From positions 1-39,892 of the forward strand of contig BBFE01000042.1 in assembly GCA_001313085.1 (NCBI GenBank): 39,892 nucleotides of DNA. Direction: 5' to 3'. The notes beneath the pieces were generated by a model that made no database searches, was not told where the DNA came from, and was given only the letters and a program-made list of their open reading frames with translations. Positions 33,169-39,892 of the stretch are shown in pieces (within the stretch, counting starts at the first letter, position 1; each line of letters begins with the position of its first letter). Source of the DNA: Paenibacillus sp. JCM 18996. GTDB taxonomy: Bacteria > Bacillota > Bacilli > Paenibacillales > NBRC-103111. A program made the position numbers and the translations under genes.

Positions 33169-34781
33169 TTATCCGTTGATCTCCTGCTCGCCATATACTA
33201 CTCTCCAGTTGCCGTCCACCTTCGCGTCGATTGTCCCGCGCTGAAGAATGTAATTCGCAATCAGCTCCGACATATCTATGGGAATGTCCTTTATGACGGG
33301 TTTGTTCTGGAACATCGTATAATTCCCTCCCCCGCCGCTGCGGTAGTTGTTCATGACCACGTCGTATTGTTCATCGGGATGCAGAGGCTTACCTTTATAG
33401 AGCAGTTGGGTGACACGGTCCCCGATCGGCCTGGAAATGTCAATCGTGTATTCTATCCCTTCCCACATATCATAGTTATAGTGCTGGGGCTTCGGAGTCA
33501 GGAACTCCGGGTTTATCTCCACAGTACCGTTATTATACCCGCCGAAATACGATGCGGACTTCTCCAAAGCATTTTTTTATATCCATTCCCGACACCCGGA
33601 TGACTTTGAGCGTATTGGGATAAATGTAATTGGAGACGACGTGGCGCATCGTTATATTGGGCGGGAATCCCGGGGAGTGATTGTCGAACAGGGCTGTGTT
33701 GGAAATATCGGCACCGGAAGCGTCCATCTGCACGGTATTGATGAACTCGATCAACGCGCCGTCCTTTGTCCTTACCGCAAGCGGGTCAGTCACCGTCATA
33801 TCCCCGGTCGATGTACCCATCGGCTGGTCGAGCCATTTTTTTGCGTGGCGTCCTCGTAGGGCTGTAGCATGGACATAAGATCGCGGTCCGGGGCGATGTC
33901 CTCTACGGAGAGCAGCTCCGAACTTTTGCCCACGCAGCTCCATTTTCCGTCTGCTTTTTTTTCCATCACCGCTTGAACTTTGCCAGATGGGTGCCCAGGC
34001 TGCCCGGTTGGACAACAGTGACTCCGTTGATTTGCGTGCCGGAAATCGTACGATGCTGATGCCCCGTCAGCAGGATATCGATTCCCTCCACTTCAAGGCA
34101 CAACCGGTATCCCTGATTCTCACCTGTCAGCACTTCCGTCGGCTCACCGGTGGCAAGGTCCCGTTCGAATCCTCCGTGATAGCTTACAATTAGCAGATCG
34201 ACCTGCTCTTCATCCTTCAGCAGCTTAACCCATTTCCGGGCACTTTCCACCACATCCTCAAAATGCAGGGGAGCGATATGATCGGGATTTTCCCAATTAG
34301 GCACATAATGTGTGGTCAGGCCCAGAACGCCTACTTTGATGTCGCCAGCCATTCGTTTGATAAGATAAGGCTTCCCGAAGAAAGGCTCCCCTGTCCGTTT
34401 ATCCGCAATGTTGGCCGCAAGCCACGGAAAATGCGATTCGTCAACCGCCTTGAGCAGCAGCTCCAGTCCGTAGTTAAACTCGTGGTTGCCGATCACCGCA
34501 CAAGCGCACTGCAGCTCATTAAGTCCCAGGATCATCGGATGAACCGGCTCGCTGTCTATTCTTGCATGATAATAAGTGAGAGGGGTGCCCTGAACCAGAT
34601 CTCCATTGTCGATATAAAGCGTGTTGGGATTGCGCTTCATTTCCTGTTTGATTAATGTGGACAATTTGGACAGACCGACGTTGGCATGAGAGTTGTCTGC
34701 GTACCGGATCGGATACGCGCTCCCGTGCACGTCGCTCGTTTCCAAAATCGTGATGACCACTTGACCGCTGCCTGTTTCCAT
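33169..34781 (-). CDS. Metallophosphatase/5'-nucleotidase family protein
   Basis: About 535 residues, like bacterial UshA/YfkN-type enzymes. The metallophosphoesterase domain shows all ligand motifs: TSDVHGSAY, DNGDLVQGTPL, IGNHEFNYG, SYHGGFERD and TGHQHRTISG. The C-terminal 5'-nucleotidase domain has TMRHVVSNYIYPNTL and YDVVMNNYRSGGGGNYTMF. There is no signal peptide (start METGSGQVVITILETSDVHG), so it may act in the cytoplasm. ATG 34781 has CGGAG seven bases upstream; ATG 34787 is too close. Breaks near 33955, 33843, 33580 and 33900 are mostly long A/T runs. An element TTAACGTTAAAGAA sits just before its ribosome site. Confidence 0.88.
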
Positions 34782-34797
34782 TAGCATTCTCCGTTCT

Positions 34798-34814
34798 TTA
34801 ACGTTAAAAAAAAT
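34798..34814 (-). repeat. TTAACGTTAA motif with poly-T before the nucleotidase gene
   Basis: On the minus strand eight T run into AACGTTAAAGAA, the same left end as repeat copies A and B, then the ribosome site of the nucleotidase gene. The rest of the repeat is absent. Confidence 0.6.
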
Positions 34815-34927
34815 TACAGACTTATTCTACCAAAATTCGCTATCGGTTTACAATTAATTCACTAGTATAATTTTACATATACGTGATATATTAAGTTTAT
34901 TCTTTCATAAATATAGGGGGACTGATT

Positions 34928-35885
34928 GTGTTAAAAAAAGTTTACTTCCATTTCACTCGCCGTGGTTTTATCCATGGGCATCATGGCGGGCTGCGGCTCC
35001 AAGGCGGCTCCGCAAGAACCGGCCAAATCGGGCACAGATACCAAGCCGGCGGCTTCCGGTTATGTTCCGAAAGAATTGAAGGTACAGTTCGTTCCTTCGC
35101 AATCTGCGGAAACTTTGGAAGCCAAAGCAAAGCCGCTGGAAAAGCTGCTGTCGGATAAGCTGGGCATTCCGGTGAAAGTGACCGTATCCACAAACTACAA
35201 TACGATTATTGAAGCTATGGCTTCCAAGCAGGTTGATGTCGGCTTCCTGCCGCCAACCGCCTACGTTTTGGCGAAAGAGAAGAAAGCTGCCGAGGTACTG
35301 CTTCAAGCTCAGCGTTTTGGTGTGAAACAGCCTGGCGGACAGCCTACAACAGAGCTGGTGGATTCGTACAAGTCGATGTTCATCGTTAAAGCGGATTCCA
35401 ATATTAAAGATTTGAAGGATCTCAAAGGCAAGAAGGTGGCTTGGCAGGACGTGACATCTTCCGCAGGTTATGTATGGCCGGCGGCAGAGCTGAAGAAAGC
35501 AGGCGTCGACCCGGAGAAGGACGTTCAAGGAATTACGGTCAAAGGGCATGATAAAGGCGTGCTTGCGGTATTGAACGGAGATGTTGACGCGGCCGCGGTT
35601 TTCGAAGACGCCCGTAACACTGTGAAGAAGGATAAGCCGGACGTGTTCGACAAAACCAAAGTCCTTTATCTGACCCAGCCGATTCCTAACGATACGATCA
35701 GCGTTCGTTCCGACATGGACAAAGAGTGGATGACGAAGATCCAGAACGCCTTTATCGAAATCGGTAAATCCGAAGAAGGCAAGAAAATCGTAAGAGATGT
35801 TTACTCGCATGAAGGTTACGTGAAATCCGACGACAAGAACTTCGATATCGTCCGCGACTACGGCAAGCAAGTAGGCCAAAAGTAA
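34928..35885 (+). CDS. PhnD-like phosphate/phosphonate ABC transporter substrate-binding lipoprotein
   Basis: Periplasmic-type binding protein of about 318 residues. With six A instead of seven at 34934 the start reads MLKKFTSISLAVVLSMGIMAGCGS, a lipoprotein signal peptide with the lipobox before the cysteine. The mature part has FVPSQSAETLEAKAKPLEKLL, QVDVGFLPPTAYVLA, KKVAWQDVTSSAGYVWPA and HDKGVLAVLNGDVDAAAVFEDA, typical of the PhnD fold, which binds phosphonate, phosphite or related oxyanions. Start GTG follows an AGGGGG site. No permease or ATPase gene (phnC, phnE) is next to it in this window; the gene stands alone. Confidence 0.88.
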
Positions 35886-35913
35886 AATCTTCGATGTAAA
35901 AAAAGGGGATGTT

Positions 35914-35943
35914 CCTAAAGCAGGCAGAAACTTGCTTTAGGAT
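35914..35943 (+). terminator. Hairpin after the PhnD-like gene
   Basis: TCCTAAAGCA pairs with TTGCTTTAGGA around an eight-base loop; the T-tract after it is poor, so it is a weak terminator or a processing hairpin. Confidence 0.5.
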
Positions 35944-35973
35944 CGTCCATTTCTTTAATATTTGATTAAAGAT

Positions 35974-36022
35974 TGAAAAAAAAGCAGCCGAGAAGGAGAT
36001 GATCCTTGCTGGGCTGCTTTGC
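35974..36022 (-). terminator. Minus-strand terminator-like hairpin
   Basis: On the minus strand AAAGCAGCCC and GGCTGCTTTTTTTT flank a loop of about 25 bases. No convincing minus-strand gene ends nearby. Confidence 0.5.
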
Positions 36023-36279
36023 TCTTGTATAGAGAATTTTGAATTTCGGAGGCTGTGGAATAAAGTATCATTAGTGTGGGTTTTGAGCATCCGCTGTGCA
36101 GTGTCGCAACTCGCCGGGAGGAAAAATTAAATGGAAATCCTCAATCTAATTTGAGTTCGATAGGGTTAGAAATGCATTTAATTGAAAAAAAGTTCCATCA
36201 AAATCAGCGATTATTTTAATATTTGACCGGAATGGGTTGAATTAACGGCAGGTTTTCCATGATATGGTTAGGAAAGCAA

Positions 36280-36483
36280 CTAAACAGGACAATTATCAGG
36301 ATATTTCCCGTTAATCAAAGTAATCCAGCATGCCGCGGGGCAGCACATACCCTCTCCATTTCCCCGCAAAGCAGGGAGCAGCCAGCCTTGTAGATCACTT
36401 TTTTCAACATCAAGACCGCGTCGTTTTATGATCAATTCTTTAAAATGACGCTCTACATCTTTCGGCCGGATCGGCCCAGCCAA
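36280..36483 (-). CDS. Doubtful small ORF or gene remnant
   Basis: 67 residues (MAGPIRPKDVERHFKELI..., ending KYPDNCPV). The first half, with RPKDVERHFKELIIKRRG, looks like real protein but I do not recognise it and no ribosome site precedes the start. It may be a remnant of a longer gene whose minus-strand terminator survives at 35974-36022. Confidence 0.25.
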   Translation of the reverse strand: MAGPIRPKDVERHFKELIIKRRGLDVEKSDLQGWLLPALRGNGEGMCCPAACWITLINGKYPDNCPV

Positions 36484-36943
36484 GTCCCACTCTCATCCCC
36501 CTCCATAAAAAACAGAAAACGTCTAGTTTCCACCTCGTCAGAATGGAACGGCACGTTATTCCTCACTTACCTTTGGTTAAAAGGTAAACGAATGAACAAG
36601 ACAGGTCCCTGTCCTTTGAAATAGGTTTCTGTTTTTTTATTCATCCTAAGCGTGATTTGGTTCTTTCTTGCTAACTATCTCCTTCTTGAGCTCATCAGAT
36701 GGTTCTTTTCATTTCCAGAAACAAACTTTTTTTACCTCAATTATGCGACAGATCGAGAGTGCTCGACCGTCGCGGCCAACACGCATGAATGAAAGCCTGA
36801 ATAACGACCAGTTAAATAGTTACTTTCATGGGAAATAAAGTATTTGATTCCATAAACTTTGATATATACCATTTCATATAATCTAAGTATATTTAAATCG
36901 TCATCTGGATGATACATATTATAAGATGGAAAGAGGTACTACA

Positions 36944-39892
36944 TTGTCCAGACTTTATCGCCATATCCGTCGTTATTTATCGCTGCTGATCTCCTCCACA
37001 TTGGTTTTCAATCTTATTGCTGTAACCACAGCAACTGCAGCTCCTGGAGAATCCCAGCGAACTCCACAGAAAAAACACTCTTAATTCGGATATCGGTGAA
37101 TTACCGAATAAGCTTCCCAAAACGAAACTTGAGTTAACCACCAAGCGCACGAAATATTCCACACGCTATCTCAATCCAGACGGAAGCTTTACGGAAGAAA
37201 TCTTTAACCAACCTCAGTTCTATCAAGATGCTTCGGATAAAAAAAATGGAAGAAGATAGACAATAACCTTAAGGCAAGCACCAAAAAAAATCAGGAAACT
37301 TTGAAAATACAGCCAATAGTTTATCCGCAATGCTAGCCGATCAAGCAGGAAACGGTGATCTTGCCACGGTGGAAAACGAAGGTAAGAGCATTGCGCTTAT
37401 CCCTGTGCAAGCTAACAAGGTCAAAGGTGCGGTAAAAGGAAACGAAGTCACCTACCCCGGCATATTGCTGATACCGATGCCCGCTATCGTATAAATGGCG
37501 ATACCTTGAAGGAAGACTTGATTCTTCAACGCTATACTAAAAAACTCCTTTTCCTATGAACTTAAATTAAATGGGGTCAAAGCGAACGTAGAAAAAAGAC
37601 GGCACCATTACCTTTCAAGATACAGACGGCAAAAAAGGCATGGTACTTTGAAAAAACCGTATATGACCGATGCGAACGGAAAATATTCGAACAAGGTAAC
37701 CTTGGCTCTTCGTGAAGAATCCGGGAAAACGTTTGTAGATGTTGTAGCGGATCAGGCTTTTCTCCAAGACGCGGGTACGAAATACCCGGTGACGATTGAT
37801 CCTTCGATTGATACTTGGGACGTTCAACGGGACAACTTTGTTTCGAGCGCCTTTCCAACCGATATATTTAACAACAACAACTACATGGGTACGGGAAATA
37901 ACAGTTATTTCGGAACAACCCGCTCGCTTGTGCAATTCTATTTGCCGAGCCTGCCAAGTGACAGCAAAATTTCAAGCGCCAACTTTAACGCTTATGAAAC
38001 CGAGCCGGATACTACGAGTGTTTCGATCGATCTGTATCGGGCGACGAGCAGTTGGCCCTCTTCCGTGACATGGAATACCCAGCCAACAATTGGAGCAACT
38101 CCGGAGTTTACATTAACGAACAATACCCCAAATACCTACTGGCAGTGGGATATCACGCAGCTTGCCAGGGACTGGTATAACGCTGTGCAGCCGAACTACG
38201 GATTTATGCTGAAACAGCAAAATGAAACCACGTCGCCTACCACGCATTTGCTACTGTAAACAGCGGAACTAACACGCCACGGTTAACCATCAACTATACG
38301 GTGGACGGAATCGGGTTGGAAAGTTACTGGAGCCTCACCAAGGACGGCGTCAATCCATCGAACGGGAATCTGGTTATACAGAAAAAACGATCTGTCCATT
38401 CCGGGACGTGGCGTACCGGTAAGCATGACCCGCACGTACAATAGCCGCAAATCTTCAGTACCCGGTATGTTCGGTTATGGATGGATCAGCAATGTGGAAG
38501 CGCGGCTCGTTGATGCGGGAAGCGGACCGATCACGTTCATTGATGAGGACAATACCCGCCACATCTTTGGCCAAAACGTTGGAGGAGGGTATGTCGCTGC
38601 AGGTGGAGATTATTTCACGCTGGTTAAAAAAATGCGGACGCCACCTACACCATCACGCAAACGGATGGCTCAAAGGTCAATTTCAATACGAGCGGTAAAA
38701 TCAGTTCCATTGTAGATACGAATGGAAACATAACAACCTTAACGTATGATGCTTCCGGCAAGTTGACCACCATCAAGGACGCTTCGCTTCGTACCACCAC
38801 CGTTGCCTATGGAACGAACGGGTATGTTTCTGCTATCACTGATCCGGCCAACCGCACGATAAGTTACGCGTATGATGCGGCCGGGAATTTGACGCAAGTA
38901 ACGGATGCGGCCGGTATGATTACAACGCTTGCTTACGATGCCAACCACAAGCTGACCGGCACAACCAATTCCCGTAATATTACGGCAACTATCGGATATG
39001 ATGCATCCAATCGGGTAACCAGCATCGGTCAACCGATTACGATCAATGGCATCGTTCAAACGAGCACGACCAGCTATTCTTACGACACCGTCAATATGGT
39101 TACGGCGGTCACGGACGGAGAAGGCAAACGCGTGGACTATACTTATAGCCCAAATGGCAATGTAGTCCAGGTAACGGAAAATCCGCTCGATGCGGCTAAC
39201 AAGGCCATCACCACATTTGCATATGATAACAACAATAACTTGACGCAAGTACAGGATCCGAACACAAACAAGGTGGGCGGTACAGACAAGTACGTGTATA
39301 CGTATGATGCGAACGGGAATATCACCGCGAAGCAGCTTCCCGGAAGCCAAACTTCCTACAACACGTACGATAACAAAAAATAATCTAACGAAAACACAGG
39401 ACTTTAACAGCAGTATCAGCTCGTTTGATTATGACGCGAAAAAAATAATCAAACGCAATCTACAGATCCTAACGTTCAAACCTCGGCAAGTGCTTATGGA
39501 CCCACAGGAAATTTATTGTATACCACTCATCCGATGTCCGCAGCGGATAATCTCATTTTAAATTCAGGATTTGAGAAGGATTCAACAGCCAAAAAAAACT
39601 GGCCGGATAACTGGTCCCAAATCGTGGAAACCGGTAAAACTGCAACGTATGCCTGGTCTTCGACAGCTAAATTTGGTTCAAAAGCGATCAGTATTTCGAA
39701 CCCTACAGGTTGGGCCATCGCGGTTTGTGATCAACAGATTCCTCATGTGGCCGGAAATAAATACATTTTAAGCGGTTATGTCAAAACGACGGATACGACC
39801 AATACAGGATGCCAAATTAGCAGCAACGTCCTATGGCTATGACGCTGTCGGTAATCGGACGACCGTCACCGATGCAAAGAATAATGTAACAA
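36944..39892 (+). CDS. Secreted DNRLRE/RHS (YD) repeat protein, 3' partial
   Basis: Large extracellular or wall-associated protein, over 970 residues in view. The TTG start is preceded by AGAGGT; residues 1-32 are a signal peptide (YLSLLISSTLVFNLIAVTTA then AAPGE). Then come TKYSTRYLNPDGSFTEEIF and KKWKKIDNNL, usual before a DNRLRE domain, which covers TIDPSIDTWDVQRDNF to FMLKQQNETTSP. A GVNPSNGNLVIQKNDLSIPGRG segment and RTYNSR...GMFGYGWISN lead into YD repeats (YDAAGNLTQVTDAAG, YDASNRVTSI, YDANGNITAKQLPG). A carbohydrate-binding-like module (NLILNSGFE...) begins at about 39551 and ends abruptly at about 39830. Many frame breaks lie in A runs. The C-terminal effector part lies outside the window. 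Confidence 0.85.

Larger units (their letters stand above)
35886..36943. other. Gene-poor region of about 1.06 kb
   Basis: It holds the two hairpins, several A/T-rich stretches, a -10-like TATAAT at 36877-36882 upstream of the RHS gene and one doubtful short frame at 36280-36483 (minus). No transposase, tRNA or integrase was recognised. It marks the boundary between the core genes and the RHS locus. Confidence 0.6.

Noticed and set aside
34968..35879. Long open frame of 303 codons on the minus strand
   Set aside because: It is exactly opposite the PhnD-like gene, has no ribosome site and no family likeness; it is a shadow of the coding strand's codon use.
36280..36943. Insertion sequence remnant before the RHS gene
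   Set aside because: No terminal inverted repeats, target duplication or transposase motif could be found.

Overview
The window is bacterial chromosomal DNA, most likely from a Paenibacillus-like member of the Bacillales. The pointers are strong Shine-Dalgarno sites with many TTG and GTG starts, CcpA with a cre-like site at acsA, a T-box leader on tyrS, a LexA/DinR-type SOS box, and Bacillus-style gene neighbours (aroA, ccpA, acsA, tyrS, rpsD; ylaN near ftsW). No tRNA, rRNA, CRISPR array or transposase gene was found.

Layout, left to right. 1-4880: a sugar-acid operon with a LarA-superfamily hydroxyacid epimerase (5' end cut off), gluconokinase, an SDR dehydrogenase and 6-phosphogluconate dehydrogenase. 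It probably feeds gluconate and perhaps mannonate into the pentose phosphate pathway. 4877-9755: a small unknown gene, shikimate kinase, a rhodanese, a tandem pair of CrcB fluoride channel genes, EPSP synthase (aroA), a membrane-anchored C39-like protease and a CoA-binding protein. 9903-13521: a PTS EIICBA permease followed by Enzyme I, with no HPr gene between them. 13678-18844: a PfpI/DJ-1 protein, a small Cys-pair protein, ccpA, mtnN and acsA. 18951-23855: a class A penicillin-binding protein with fibronectin-III-like modules and tyrS behind a T-box. 24008-27265: a GNAT acetyltransferase behind an SOS-type promoter, rpsD, an M29 aminopeptidase, and an HPr/Crh-like protein that lacks the catalytic histidine loop. 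27547-33066: ylaN, a Ca2+/H+ antiporter, an Asp23 protein, ftsW, yugN, an M20 amidohydrolase and a CBS-pair protein. 33169-35885: a 5'-nucleotidase and a phosphonate-type binding lipoprotein. 35886-36943 is almost empty. 36944 to the end is a large secreted DNRLRE/RHS-repeat protein that runs off the window.

Reading caveat: most genes here, including essential ones, are broken by frameshifts. Nearly all lie in A/T runs that are 1-3 bases too long or in short G/C runs that are one base too short. I read this as sequence error and give each gene its full reconstructed extent instead of calling pseudogenes.

The most interesting signals are the SOS-type promoter of the acetyltransferase, the His-less HPr-like protein in a CcpA/PTS neighbourhood, the LarA-type epimerase in a gluconate operon, and a ~125 bp intergenic repeat that starts exactly at the T-tracts of terminators.
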